Shown: positions 18,914 through 27,737, counted from the stretch's first letter. The stretch is DNA of 64,000 nucleotides from Gallibacter intestinalis (GCF_014982745.1 NZ_JADCKA010000005.1:54426-118425); one strand, 5' to 3'. Made by a program: numbers and translations. The notes: a model not told the origin generated them from the sequence alone.

Positions 18914-20017
18914 ATGAAAATGATTTGGAATAAAAATTCTAATAGATTTAAAATGACTGCGATTTGCATCGCTATGTTTATGGCTGTCAGCCTCGTATGG
19001 TGGGATGCTTCTGTGGCATCAAAGGCAAGAGCCGCAGGTGCGGATGTATCAGACACATCCCATGTTATTATGGCAGGTGATACTGAACTTGCAGTTGTAG
19101 GCTCATATAACGAAGGCGAAATGGCAGTGGAACTGATAAAGGATAGCTACGGTGCCAATGACAGTGCAGAGGAAGCTATTGTAAGTCCTGCTATAACTGT
19201 TAAGCCGGTGGAAACTGCCGTGGCTGAAAAGGATCCTGAAGTTATGGACGCTAAAGATGCTGCTGAGAGCATTATAGAAAAGAACAGCGGAGATGAACCG
19301 ATTTTTATAGTTGCTGTTAAACGCTCTGGACTCAGCAAGATAAGCGTTCCATATAAAACCAAGACAGTTGAGGATTCTGATCTTGAAGAGGGAAAGACAA
19401 AGGTAGTTACAGAAGGTGAAAACGGAGTTTCTCTGATAATGGGAGACACTGTGCTGGTTAACGGACAGCAGAAGGAGTCCAATATCCTTGAGACAAAGGT
19501 TTTAAAGAAGCCTGTGGACAAGGTAATACATAAGGGAACTAAGGAAAAGGAAGTTAAAAAGGCTGCAACATCATCTCAAAGCAGCTCAAACTCAAAAGCT
19601 ACTTCAAGCTCACAGGGCTCTGGTACTACAACAGGAAGCTTTACATGGCCTATCCCAAGCAGCCATAATGTTGTATCTGGATATGGCGGAAGAGTAGGCC
19701 CTATATACGGTAACGAGTTCCATATGGGTATAGATATAGCCGGAAGCTATGGCGCTCCTATAGTCGCAGCAGACGGAGGTACCGTTGTGGAAGCTGGCTG
19801 GCATTATAGCTACGGATATCAGGTTGTAATACAGCATTCTAACGGACTTAAGACAAAATATGCTCATAACAGTTCTCTTGCTGTAAGCGTAGGCCAGAAG
19901 GTGTCCAAGGGACAGACAATTTCCTACTGCGGAAGCACAGGGGATTCTGTGGCAACTCATCTGCATTTTGAAGTATGGCTGGGCGGAAGCCATGTAAATC
20001 CATATAATTACCTGTAG
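18914..20017 (+). CDS. Secreted G5-domain M23 peptidoglycan endopeptidase
   Basis: The 367-residue protein has an N-terminal membrane helix/signal (about residues 14-36), a region shared with the paralogue at 20851 (HVIMAGDTELAVV), a G5 domain at about 130-215, a Ser/Thr-rich linker, and a C-terminal M23 LytM domain. Zinc ligands are visible as His270 and Asp274 in HMGID and HLH at 349-351. It is expected to cut cross-bridges in the cell wall. It has its own promoter and terminator. Confidence 0.92.
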   Translation: MKMIWNKNSNRFKMTAICIAMFMAVSLVWWDASVASKARAAGADVSDTSHVIMAGDTELAVVGSYNEGEMAVELIKDSYGANDSAEEAIVSPAITVKPVETAVAEKDPEVMDAKDAAESIIEKNSGDEPIFIVAVKRSGLSKISVPYKTKTVEDSDLEEGKTKVVTEGENGVSLIMGDTVLVNGQQKESNILETKVLKKPVDKVIHKGTKEKEVKKAATSSQSSSNSKATSSSQGSGTTTGSFTWPIPSSHNVVSGYGGRVGPIYGNEFHMGIDIAGSYGAPIVAADGGTVVEAGWHYSYGYQVVIQHSNGLKTKYAHNSSLAVSVGQKVSKGQTISYCGSTGDSVATHLHFEVWLGGSHVNPYNYL

Positions 20018-20045
20018 GAAATAATTAAAATATGATTTGTAAAGC

Positions 20046-20075
20046 AAAAGCCGTGCAACTACTGCGCGGCTTTTA
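20046..20075 (+). terminator. Terminator after M23 gene
   Basis: AAAAGCCGTGC and GCGCGGCTTTT form a stem with a 7-base loop. The flanking A- and T-runs would also let it stop the convergent gene that ends at 20059. Confidence 0.8.
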
Positions 20076-20592
20076 TGTATGTATATACTGGCTGAAGGTA
20101 AGATTCGTTTACCCAGCTACAACTATTTTCTCCTGCTTCAAGCATTGCAATCATCCAAGGTTCAAGTTCATCAGGGGCTTTCTTTGAGATTGATTTCCTA
20201 AGCATTCGACACATGGTGCGATCTGTGAAAGTCATACCATTTTCGTTATAAGATCCTCTAGCGTAGAAGAAAGCTGTTCCTTCAGGAAATCCTTTGGTAC
20301 ATTTTTCTCGGAGATGTTTGACTGCGGATTCGTCGTATGGGCTGGCACCTACTGCGATAAGGATAACCTTATTGCCGTTAAAGAGGTGTATTTTTTTATG
20401 TAAGGCATCAAGTCCTTTCAGCTTGCCAGCATAAATGCCACCGATGAAGATTAACATGCATGCGGATTTTATCATATCGGAAGTGATAGACTCTGCTTTT
20501 ACCGTTTTACATTTTATATTTTTTTCAATCATATGAGCATATTGCTCAGAGGAGCCGTATTTAGAACCATATATGACCAGAATGTTTTTCAT
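20059..20592 (-). CDS. Flavodoxin-domain protein
   Basis: The 177-residue protein has a flavodoxin fold: the N-terminal ILVIYGSKYGSSEQYA is an FMN phosphate-binding loop, followed by the IFIGGIYAGKL loop. It resembles flavodoxin-domain proteins grouped with HemG-like oxidases, but heme use is not shown. I start at ATG 20592 because TGGAGGAA lies just upstream; an ATG at 20607 overlaps that site. It sits between the two wall hydrolase genes on the other strand. Confidence 0.82.
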   Translation of the reverse strand: MKNILVIYGSKYGSSEQYAHMIEKNIKCKTVKAESITSDMIKSACMLIFIGGIYAGKLKGLDALHKKIHLFNGNKVILIAVGASPYDESAVKHLREKCTKGFPEGTAFFYARGSYNENGMTFTDRTMCRMLRKSISKKAPDELEPWMIAMLEAGENSCSWVNESYLQPVYTYIKAAQ

Positions 20593-20698
20593 TTTGTATT
20601 CCTCCATAAAATGAAATCAATTTTATATAATTATCTCACTATGAAGAACTATGTTCTATCATCAATTTGTTAAAAAATGAAAATATATAAAGTCTTAT

Positions 20699-20802
20699 GT
20701 TAAGCGAATGTGAACTTAAATTGTCACTTTTGTGAAGAAAAAGTGAAGAAAAGTGAAAGAATGTGATATTCCTTGACCCAAACAAAGACCATCATGTAAT
20801 AT
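20699..20802 (+). promoter_or_regulatory. Promoter of NlpC/P60 hydrolase with phased repeats
   Basis: GTTAAG 20699, GTGAAC 20710, TTGTCA 20721, GTGAAG 20732 and GTGAAG 20743 follow at exact 11-bp steps, then GTGAAA 20753 and GTGATA 20763 at 10-bp steps. They lead to -35 TTGACC (20773-20778) and -10 TAATAT (20797-20802). The -35 and repeats match the promoter at 18812. An AGCG-GAAA-CGCT hairpin lies in the leader near 20818-20829. Confidence 0.6.
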
Positions 20803-20850
20803 AGCACCGTAGCAAAAAGCGGAAACGCTAAAGACTTTAAGGAGACATTT

Positions 20851-21963
20851 ATGATTAACTTTGAACACAAAAGCCTCGAAGCGACGCTTAAAAAAGCATA
20901 CGACAACGTGAGAGGTCTTAAGAGAAAAACAAAGGAACTTATATGTGTGGGACTTACAGTGATGATGCTGGGAACCTTCGTACTGTATGATGCAGCTGCA
21001 GGAGTAGCATACGCAGCAAGCAGCGGAGAAGGCACACCTCACGCAATAATGGCAGGAGACGAAGAAATAGCAGTGCTCCAGTCAAAATCAGATGCCAACA
21101 TGGTAGTGGAAAATATCAAAAAGCAGTACGGCAAGGATAACAGCCTTGAAACTGCAATGGTAACACCAGCCATCAAGGTAGTGGAAAAGGAATATGTAAC
21201 AGCAGAAGCTGTAGATGTAAAGACAATATCTGAAGCAACAGAAGATATACTTGCTCAGAACGAAACATCAGATCCATACTTTGAAATCGTAGTAAAGCAG
21301 CCAGTAGTAGCAAAGCAGGCAATCGCCCATGAAACAAAGACAGTTGAAACAGACGAACTGGAAAAGGGTGAAACAAAGGTAACTACAGAAGGTAAGGATG
21401 GAGCAAAGATAGTAACAGGAGAAAGCATCGTAGTTAACGGAAAAGTTAAGAGCACAGAAGTATTCTCCGAAGAGATAACAGCACAGCCAGTAACAGAAGT
21501 AGTTGCAAAGGGAACAAAGGAACCTGAACCAGAAGTAACAGAAGTAGCAGCAACTACAACAAGTACAAGAGCAAATAGCAGTGCTTCAAGCTCAAGCAAC
21601 AAGACATACAAGGCTCCAAGCTATAACGCATCAACAAGCGGTGGTATCGTAGGATATGCACAGAGCTTCCACGGAGTACCTTATGTATGGGGCGGAGCAA
21701 GCCCATCAGGATTTGACTGCTCAGGCTTTACAATGTATGTATATAGAGCATTTGGAGTAAGCTTGCCACATAGCTCTGGCGGACAGGCAGGATGCGGATA
21801 TGCAGTATCAGCAAGCCAGGCAAGACCTGGAGATCTGGTAGTAATGCCAGGACATGTAGGAATCTATGTAGGCGGCGGCATGATGGTACATGCACCTGCA
21901 CCAGGACAGTGTGTAAAGACACAGGCAATCTGGCAGGGATGCAGCTTTAGAAGACTTGTGTAA
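20851..21963 (+). CDS. Secreted G5-domain NlpC/P60 endopeptidase
   Basis: The 370-residue protein has a short cytoplasmic N-terminus, a membrane helix/signal near 30-55, a region shared with the 18914 paralogue (HAIMAGDEEIAVL), a G5 domain at about 135-220, a Ser/Thr linker, and a C-terminal NlpC/P60 domain. Cys290 in FDCSGF, His335 in PGHVGIY and a further His near 347 form the catalytic set. It should cleave the D-Glu to diamino acid bond of muropeptides. Codons are strikingly uniform (GCA, GTA, ACA), unlike its paralogue. Confidence 0.93.
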   Translation: MINFEHKSLEATLKKAYDNVRGLKRKTKELICVGLTVMMLGTFVLYDAAAGVAYAASSGEGTPHAIMAGDEEIAVLQSKSDANMVVENIKKQYGKDNSLETAMVTPAIKVVEKEYVTAEAVDVKTISEATEDILAQNETSDPYFEIVVKQPVVAKQAIAHETKTVETDELEKGETKVTTEGKDGAKIVTGESIVVNGKVKSTEVFSEEITAQPVTEVVAKGTKEPEPEVTEVAATTTSTRANSSASSSSNKTYKAPSYNASTSGGIVGYAQSFHGVPYVWGGASPSGFDCSGFTMYVYRAFGVSLPHSSGGQAGCGYAVSASQARPGDLVVMPGHVGIYVGGGMMVHAPAPGQCVKTQAIWQGCSFRRLV

Positions 21964-21998
21964 TATAGTCAAAGATTAATCGTAAAATATAGAAATTT

Positions 21999-22031
21999 AT
22001 GCACGGATAATATATTCCGTGCATTTTTTTG
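21999..22031 (+). terminator. Intrinsic terminator after NlpC/P60 gene
   Basis: ATGCACGGA and TCCGTGCAT form a 9-bp stem followed by TTTTTTT. Confidence 0.9.
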
Positions 22032-22077
22032 TGTATAATATATAAAAATCAGAATCGCAATCTGACATATACATAAA

Positions 22078-22112
22078 AAACGGGCCTTCTCAATAATGGG
22101 AAAGCCCTGCTT
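22078..22112 (-). terminator. Terminator of XRE gene (minus strand)
   Basis: On the minus strand GGGCTTTC and GAGAAGGCCC form an imperfect stem ending in a T-run, just after the stop of the regulator gene. Confidence 0.65.
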
Positions 22113-22113
22113 T

Positions 22114-22851
22114 TTATTCCGTAGGAAGCGATATGTAATTTTCCGGTCCAACAAGCATCATATTGTGCTGCTTGTATTGCTTAAGCTCATTTTTGTTTAT
22201 CATTATCACCTTATTAAAGACATCGTCTTCTTTGAGTATGTATTTGGAAACGACAATCTTTATGGCTACCGGTGAAAAGTACGGTGGATCTCCGATTCCC
22301 GCCAAAAGTCCTACAGCCGGAGCCTCTCTCTGCATCGGATTCATAAGGAGCAGATGTATACGCTCTGACTTGTTAATCTGATTTATTAGAGTGGCGTGGG
22401 AAGTTGCATCAAAGCTTTCCAGAGTACCGCTATATATGTTTTCACAGTTGTCATAATCGGAAAAATCCTTTACGCCTTTATAAAGGGTTATGCCGACGGA
22501 ACTCTGATAGTCCTCGTTGTGGGACAGGCGCATTAAGGATTTGATAAGGCGTCTGCCTCGACCGTCGTAATAATAGACATAAAAATAAGCACTGTTAAAA
22601 TACGAGTTGCCGTGGGCCGCAGGCCTTTTGGATTTAGGTGAAATATAATCCACCAGATGGGACAAATCCATTTCCAAAGCTTCGGCAATATCCAGCAAGG
22701 TATCTATGTCGATTGCTATGGAACCGTTCTCGTATTTGGAAAGAGTGGCTTTACTTTTGTTAATCATCTTGGAAAATTCCTCGATGGTATAGCCTTTCTT
22801 TTTTCTGCATGTGCGGATGCGCTGTCCTACATGCTCTGTGATTTTACTCAT
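22114..22851 (-). CDS. XRE-family regulator with unknown C-terminal domain
   Basis: The 245-residue protein has an N-terminal Cro/C1-type HTH at about residues 8-62 (TIEEFSKMINKSKATLSKYENG). The remaining 180 residues are a domain I do not recognise, rich in aromatic residues near 85-95 (SYFNSAYFYVYYYDGRG) and resembling a ligand-sensing half rather than a protease. The start follows GGGAGGT. The 286-bp gap to the oxidoreductase operon suggests it could control that operon; this is inference. Confidence 0.75.
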   Translation of the reverse strand: MSKITEHVGQRIRTCRKKKGYTIEEFSKMINKSKATLSKYENGSIAIDIDTLLDIAEALEMDLSHLVDYISPKSKRPAAHGNSYFNSAYFYVYYYDGRGRRLIKSLMRLSHNEDYQSSVGITLYKGVKDFSDYDNCENIYSGTLESFDATSHATLINQINKSERIHLLLMNPMQREAPAVGLLAGIGDPPYFSPVAIKIVVSKYILKEDDVFNKVIMINKNELKQYKQHNMMLVGPENYISLPTE

Positions 22852-23137
22852 TTTTCTACCTCCCTATGTACTCATTTTACTTTATTTTATTATGTACCGT
22901 CAATGTAAAAGTTTCGTGAAAAGGAAAAAATGCGTAAATTATCTGACATTTTAATAAGGTTTGAATAAAAATTCTGAAAAATCTGCAAAAAACATATCCA
23001 AAAGACTATAAAGACAATATTTGTTTACTTTAACGAAACTCGCATATCTTGGAATTTGACAGAAAATAGAGTAAAATTAAAGCAGTAAAATTATGTCTTA
23101 GATTGCTAAATTTTTAAAGAAAAGGATGTGAGTCAAA
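22852..23137. other. Divergent intergenic region with putative VOR promoter
   Basis: This AT-rich gap separates the XRE gene from the oxidoreductase operon. TTGGAA at 23049-23054 and TAAAAT at 23072-23077 are 17 bp apart and form the best sigma-A-like promoter for the operon. I see no riboswitch fold or further gene. Confidence 0.4.
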
Positions 23138-23359
23138 TTGGCAAAAGGAAAATTAACAATCAGAGAGGACAGATGTAAAGGCTGCGAGCTTTGCGTTTCT
23201 GTTTGTCCGAAAAACATTTTAGCTTTGGAAGAAGTTAAAGTAAACAAGAAGGGCTACCACAACGTATACGTTACAGATCCTGATGAATGTATCGCTTGTG
23301 CAAGCTGCGCGCTAATGTGTCCTGACGGAATCATCAATGTTTATAAAGAGGAGGCGTAA
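23138..23359 (+). CDS. 2-oxoacid:ferredoxin oxidoreductase, delta (ferredoxin) subunit
   Basis: The 73-residue protein is an 8Fe ferredoxin with CKGCELCVSVCP and CIACASCALMCP clusters. It is the electron-transfer subunit of the four-part oxidoreductase encoded by this and the next three genes. The start is TTG at 23138 behind AAAGGATG; the next gene begins 3 bp after its stop. Gene order delta-alpha-beta-gamma matches 2-ketoisovalerate (VOR) or 2-oxoglutarate (KOR) enzymes. Confidence 0.93.
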   Translation: MAKGKLTIREDRCKGCELCVSVCPKNILALEEVKVNKKGYHNVYVTDPDECIACASCALMCPDGIINVYKEEA

Positions 23360-23361
23360 AG

Positions 23362-24444
23362 ATGAGTGAAAAACAGTTACTGAAAGGTAATGAAGCATTC
23401 GCCAAGGCAGCGATCAATGCTGGATGCAGATATTACTTTGGATATCCAATCACACCACAGAACGAAGTACCTGAATACATGTCAAGAGAACTTGCAAATG
23501 CAGGCGGAGCATTTATCCAGGCAGGAAGTGAACTTGAAGCTGTCAACATGGCATACGGTGCTGCAGCTTCAGGCGGAAGAGTTCTTCTCTCATCTTCATC
23601 CCCTGGTATTGCACTGATGCAGGAATCCATTTCCCTGCTCTCTTCAGTAGAAGTACCTATCGTTCTTATCAACGTAATGAGAGGCGGCCCTGGTATCGGT
23701 TCTATTCAGGCTTCACAGGCTGACTATGAACAGGTAACAAAAGGCGGCGGTAATGGTGACTACCATACAATCGTATTCGCACCAAGCTCCATCCAGGAAG
23801 CATGCGACATGATTTACCATGCATTTGATGTTGCTGACGAATACAGAAACCCTGTTATTGTCTGCGCTGACGGTACTATCGGTCAGATGATGGAACCAGT
23901 TGCTCTTCCTGAAGCTAAGGAAGCAGCAATGGGCGATGAAGCAATTGCCGCAGTTAAGCCATGGGCTCTCACAGGACATAAGAACAAGAGAGAAAGACAT
24001 GCAATGAACTCCGTATGGCTGCAGCAGGATCTTCTCGAAAACTACATCGACGAATACTGGCCTAAGTACGAAAAGGCTGAGAGAGAACTTCAGGATTGGG
24101 AAGAAGTTATGCTCGACGACGCTGAAGTAGTATTCGTAGCATACGGTTCCACTTCCAGAGTAGCTAAGGAAGCTATACAGGCTCTCAGAGCGGAAGGCAT
24201 CAAAGTTGGTATGATCAGACCTAAGACTCTGTGGCCGTTCCCAGCGAAAGCATTTGAAAAACTCGGCGATAATGTTAAACATGTTATTTCCGTTGAGCTT
24301 TCCAAGGGCGGACAGCTGATGCACGACGTTAAATACGTTCTTGGAGGAAAATACCCAGTATCACTGATCAACAGATACGGCGGAATGCTCCTCGACCCAG
24401 ACGAAGTCGTAGCAAGAACTAAAGAGATTTTGGAGGTGAAATAA
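23362..24444 (+). CDS. vorB: 2-oxoacid:ferredoxin oxidoreductase, alpha subunit (VorB-like)
   Basis: The 360-residue protein is the alpha subunit, with YFGYPITPQNEVPEYMS at the N-terminus and the ASGGRVLLSSSSPGIALMQE segment typical of VorB/KorA. It contributes to substrate and TPP binding with the beta subunit. The enzyme decarboxylates a 2-oxo acid to the acyl-CoA and reduces ferredoxin. Branched-chain oxo acids are favoured because an aminotransferase and BrnQ are encoded nearby, but 2-oxoglutarate cannot be excluded. An AGGAGG site precedes it. Confidence 0.9.
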   Translation: MSEKQLLKGNEAFAKAAINAGCRYYFGYPITPQNEVPEYMSRELANAGGAFIQAGSELEAVNMAYGAAASGGRVLLSSSSPGIALMQESISLLSSVEVPIVLINVMRGGPGIGSIQASQADYEQVTKGGGNGDYHTIVFAPSSIQEACDMIYHAFDVADEYRNPVIVCADGTIGQMMEPVALPEAKEAAMGDEAIAAVKPWALTGHKNKRERHAMNSVWLQQDLLENYIDEYWPKYEKAERELQDWEEVMLDDAEVVFVAYGSTSRVAKEAIQALRAEGIKVGMIRPKTLWPFPAKAFEKLGDNVKHVISVELSKGGQLMHDVKYVLGGKYPVSLINRYGGMLLDPDEVVARTKEILEVK

Positions 24445-25188
24445 GTGAAACCAGTTTTTGAATATACAAAGGGAATGCGCGAAAAGGAACTTCACTACTG
24501 TCCGGGATGTACTCACGGTATCGCGCACAGACTCATCATGGAAGTTCTTGATGAAAGAGGACAGCTGGGCGATGCAATCGGCGTATCTCCTGTAGGCTGC
24601 TCCATCGTAGCACATCAGTACATGAATATCGATATGCTCGAATCTCCACACGGAAGAGCTCCAGCCGTTGCATCCGGTATCAAGAGAGTTCATCCTGACG
24701 CACCTGTATTCACATACCAGGGCGACGGAGACCTGGCTTCCATCGGTACTGCGGAAATTATTCACGCAGCTGAAAGAAGCGAAAAGTTCTGCACATTCTT
24801 CATCAATAATGCTATCTACGGTATGACAGGCGGTCAGATGGCTCCTACTACACTGGTAGGTCAGAAGGCTACTACATGCGTAGACGGTAGAGACCCTAAG
24901 AAGCAGGGATTCCCACTCAGGATGTCTGAAATTATCTCTCAGATTGACGGAGCTGTTTATGTAGAAAGAGTTACTGTTACAACTCCTGGAGATGTAAGAA
25001 AAGCTAAGAAGGCTATCGAAAGAGCTTTCGACGTACAGGAAAAGAAGCTGGGATTTGCTTTCGTAGAAATCCTGTCTACTTGTCCTACAAACTGGGGACT
25101 GACTCCTACAGATGCCATCAAGTGGCTCAGAGAAAACATGATCCCTTACTACCCAGTTAAACAGTTCAAGTGTCCAGAGGAGGTGTAG
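24445..25188 (+). CDS. vorA: 2-oxoacid:ferredoxin oxidoreductase, beta (TPP) subunit
   Basis: The 247-residue subunit carries the TPP diphosphate site: GDGDLASIGTAEIIHA followed by NNAIYGMTGGQMAPTT. A cysteine pair in YCPGCTHGIAHRL fits the beta-chain motif. The GTG start directly follows the alpha gene stop and has TGGAGGTG upstream. The 3' end comes within 5 bp of the gamma gene. Confidence 0.92.
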   Translation: MKPVFEYTKGMREKELHYCPGCTHGIAHRLIMEVLDERGQLGDAIGVSPVGCSIVAHQYMNIDMLESPHGRAPAVASGIKRVHPDAPVFTYQGDGDLASIGTAEIIHAAERSEKFCTFFINNAIYGMTGGQMAPTTLVGQKATTCVDGRDPKKQGFPLRMSEIISQIDGAVYVERVTVTTPGDVRKAKKAIERAFDVQEKKLGFAFVEILSTCPTNWGLTPTDAIKWLRENMIPYYPVKQFKCPEEV

Positions 25189-25193
25189 GACTA

Positions 25194-25733
25194 ATGAGTG
25201 ACGTTAAGAAAATATTGATCGCCGGATTCGGCGGACAGGGCGTACTGCTGATAGGACAGATGCTCTCTTATGCAGCAATGTATGAAGATAAGGAAGTTAC
25301 ATGGATGCCATCCTATGGTCCTGAAATGAGAGGCGGTGTGGCAAACTGTACAGTTAATATCTCCAGCAGCCCTATCGCTTCACCGGTTGTAACTAAAGAC
25401 TTCGACGTACTGATCGTTATGAACGGACCTTCCCTTGAGAAGTTCGAAAAGGACCTCAAGCCAGGTGGAGACCTGTTCATCAACACTTCAATTGTAGACA
25501 TCGAGCCTACAAGATCTGACATTAACATCTACAGAGTAGACTGCAACGAAGTTGCTGAATCTAAAATAGGCAATGCTAAGACAGCTAACATGGTAATGCT
25601 GGGCGCAATCATCAGAAAGACTGGTGTTGTTAGCCTTGCTATCATGGAAAAAGTATTTAACAAAGTATTCACAGGCAAGAAAGCTAAGCTGATACCTGCT
25701 AACCTGCAGGCACTGGAAGCTTGGGACGAATAA
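25194..25733 (+). CDS. vorC: 2-oxoacid:ferredoxin oxidoreductase, gamma subunit
   Basis: The 179-residue gamma subunit starts with IAGFGGQGVLLIGQMLSYAA, the family signature, and has the MRGGVANCTVNIS loop linked to CoA binding in this family. ATG 25194 is chosen because GAGGAGGTG lies 7 bp upstream; the in-frame GTG at 25170 would overlap the beta gene. It is the last enzyme subunit; the operon continues with a P-loop ATPase. Confidence 0.92.
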   Translation: MSDVKKILIAGFGGQGVLLIGQMLSYAAMYEDKEVTWMPSYGPEMRGGVANCTVNISSSPIASPVVTKDFDVLIVMNGPSLEKFEKDLKPGGDLFINTSIVDIEPTRSDINIYRVDCNEVAESKIGNAKTANMVMLGAIIRKTGVVSLAIMEKVFNKVFTGKKAKLIPANLQALEAWDE

Positions 25734-25748
25734 GGAGAATTTTTGAAC

Positions 25749-26423
25749 ATGAAACGGATCAGAATCATTACCGGACATTACGGAAGCGGCAAAAGTGAAC
25801 TATCGGTGAATATGGTTACTGAACTGAAGAAACAGTATGATAAAGTGGCCATAGTTGACCTTGACATAGCTAATCCTTATTTCAGAAGCCGTGAGAGACA
25901 GGATATGATGGAAGACATGGGTATTGAAGTTTTCCACAACTCTTTCGGTTACGATATTACACAGGACTTACCGGCTTTGTCTGCGGCCATCAAAAAGCCT
26001 CTTGAGAACAAAGACTATCACACCATAGTTGACGCCGGTGGCGATGACTCGGGAGCAAGGGTTCTGAACCAGTTCAGAAAGTATTTCCTTGCAGATGACT
26101 GTGAGATGATATTTGTTATAAATGCAAACAGACCTGAGACCTCTACGGTCTCGGGCTGTCTGCATCATCTTGATGCCATTCAGGTGGAAACCGGCTTAAA
26201 GGTGGACGGTATCATCAACAATACTCATTTATTGTCTGAAACGAGTGCAGCAGACATCAAGAAAGGATATAAATTGTGCAAAGAGGTATCCGAATTGCTT
26301 GATATTCCGATTATTGGTTCTTACTGCAACGAGAAAATATTAAACAATATCAAAGAAGAAGAACTGGACGGCATAGAAGTAACACCTATACATCTCTTTA
26401 TGAGACCGTCCTGGCTTCAGTGA
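25749..26423 (+). CDS. P-loop ATPase of the oxidoreductase operon
   Basis: The 224-residue protein has a Walker A GHYGSGKSE at residues 7-15 and a deviant MinD/ParA-like layout: VDLDIANPYFRSRE and a VDAGGDDSGARVL Walker B region. No cluster-binding cysteine pair typical of Mrp/ApbC is seen. It sits between vorC and an aminotransferase in one operon. A role in assembly or metallocluster maturation of the oxidoreductase is possible but unproven. TTG 25743 is an alternative start. Confidence 0.75.
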   Translation: MKRIRIITGHYGSGKSELSVNMVTELKKQYDKVAIVDLDIANPYFRSRERQDMMEDMGIEVFHNSFGYDITQDLPALSAAIKKPLENKDYHTIVDAGGDDSGARVLNQFRKYFLADDCEMIFVINANRPETSTVSGCLHHLDAIQVETGLKVDGIINNTHLLSETSAADIKKGYKLCKEVSELLDIPIIGSYCNEKILNNIKEEELDGIEVTPIHLFMRPSWLQ

Positions 26424-26436
26424 AAGGAAGGATCAA

Positions 26437-27621
26437 ATGATTAGATTTGCTTCAAGAATGGAACTGTTAAAGGGTTCTGCTATCAGAGAACTTTTGGCGC
26501 TGACAGCTAAACCTGAAATTATTTCTTTTGCCGGCGGTATGCCTGCTCCTGAACTGTTCCCAGTAGAACAGATGGAAAAAGCAGCTAATGCCGTTATGGA
26601 AGAAATGGGACAGGCTGCGATGCAGTATTCATCAACAGAAGGATATGTTCCTCTGAGACAGCAGATCGTTGACAGAATGGCTGCAAAGAACAATATCCAC
26701 ACTACAGTTGATAATATCCTCGTTACAAGCGGATCACAGCAGGGTCTGGATTACTCCGGAAGAGTATTCCTGGATAAGGATGATATCGTTCTTATCGAAA
26801 GCCCTTCATACCTGGGCGCTCTTAACGCGTTCAAGACATGCGAACCAAGATTCATCGAAGTTCCTACTGATGATGGCGGCATGATCATGGAAGAACTTGA
26901 AAAGATCCTTGAAAAGGAAGACAGAGTTAAGATGATTTATGTAATTCCTGACTTCCAGAACCCATCCTCCAGAACTTGGAGCCTGGAAAGAAGACAGAAG
27001 TTCATGGAAATCATCAACAAGTATGAAATTCCTGTAATCGAAGATAACCCATATGGTGAACTGAGATTTGAAGGCGAAGCTCAGCCTGCTCTGAAGTCTC
27101 TGGATACTAAGGGCCTGGTAGTTTACCTTGGAACATTCTCCAAGATTCTGGCTCCTGGTTACAGACTTGGATGGGTTTGCGCTGATGGCGAAATCCTTGA
27201 CAAGTACAACTTCATGGCTCAGGCAGCAGCTCTTCAGGCATCCACTATTTCCCAGATGGAAACTGCTAAGTGGATAGAAATGTACGATCTGGACGCTCAT
27301 GTTGCTAAACTTGTTGAAGTTTACGGCAAGAGAAGAGACCTTATGTACAACACAATGAAAGAAGAGTTCCCACCAGAAGTTAAGTTTGCAAAACCAACTG
27401 GCGGACTGTTCCTGTGGGTTGAACTTCCAGAATACATGGACGCTGCAGTTCTTGCTAAGGAAGCTCTTAAGGAAAATGTTGCTTACGTACCTGGCGAAGG
27501 ATTCTATCCTGATGGAAACACTAAGAACACATTCAGAATGAACTACTCCAACATGCCTGACGACAAGATCGTTGAAGGTGTAAAGAGACTCGCAAAGGTT
27601 ATAAAAGCGAACATGAAATAA
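26437..27621 (+). CDS. PLP-dependent aminotransferase (class I/II, fold type I)
   Basis: The 394-residue enzyme matches the 2-aminoadipate/aromatic-type aminotransferases that lack the MocR HTH. FAGGMPAPELFP starts the domain, YVIPDFQNPSS and DNPYGELRF form the PLP pocket, and the Schiff-base lysine is near residue 236 in GTFSKILAPGYRLGW. It likely turns amino acids into the 2-oxo acids used by the oxidoreductase encoded upstream. It starts 13 bp after the ATPase gene behind AAGGAAGGA. Confidence 0.9.
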   Translation: MIRFASRMELLKGSAIRELLALTAKPEIISFAGGMPAPELFPVEQMEKAANAVMEEMGQAAMQYSSTEGYVPLRQQIVDRMAAKNNIHTTVDNILVTSGSQQGLDYSGRVFLDKDDIVLIESPSYLGALNAFKTCEPRFIEVPTDDGGMIMEELEKILEKEDRVKMIYVIPDFQNPSSRTWSLERRQKFMEIINKYEIPVIEDNPYGELRFEGEAQPALKSLDTKGLVVYLGTFSKILAPGYRLGWVCADGEILDKYNFMAQAAALQASTISQMETAKWIEMYDLDAHVAKLVEVYGKRRDLMYNTMKEEFPPEVKFAKPTGGLFLWVELPEYMDAAVLAKEALKENVAYVPGEGFYPDGNTKNTFRMNYSNMPDDKIVEGVKRLAKVIKANMK

Positions 27622-27644
27622 ATCCGAATAGGATGTACGTTTTA

Positions 27645-27676
27645 GGACGGCCTGTTTTTACAGGTCGTTCTATTAT
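27645..27676 (+). terminator. Terminator after aminotransferase gene
   Basis: GGACGGCCTG and CAGGTCGTTC form a hairpin followed by the interrupted T-run TATTATTAT. It is weaker than others in the window. Confidence 0.6.
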
Positions 27677-27682
27677 TATGCC

Positions 27683-27723
27683 TTGACAAGTGTTATATAC
27701 TGTTATATAGTGTTTATATAACA
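27683..27723 (+). promoter_or_regulatory. Promoter and operators of the GntR-ABC operon
   Basis: TTGACA (27683-27688) and TATAGT (27706-27711) are 17 bp apart. A perfect inverted repeat, TGTTATATA-N5-TATATAACA (27701-27723), overlaps the -10, and a third half-site TGTTATATA lies 10 bp upstream at 27691. This fits autorepression by the YtrA-type regulator encoded 15 bp downstream. Confidence 0.75.
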
Positions 27724-27737
27724 GAAAGGACGCGTCT

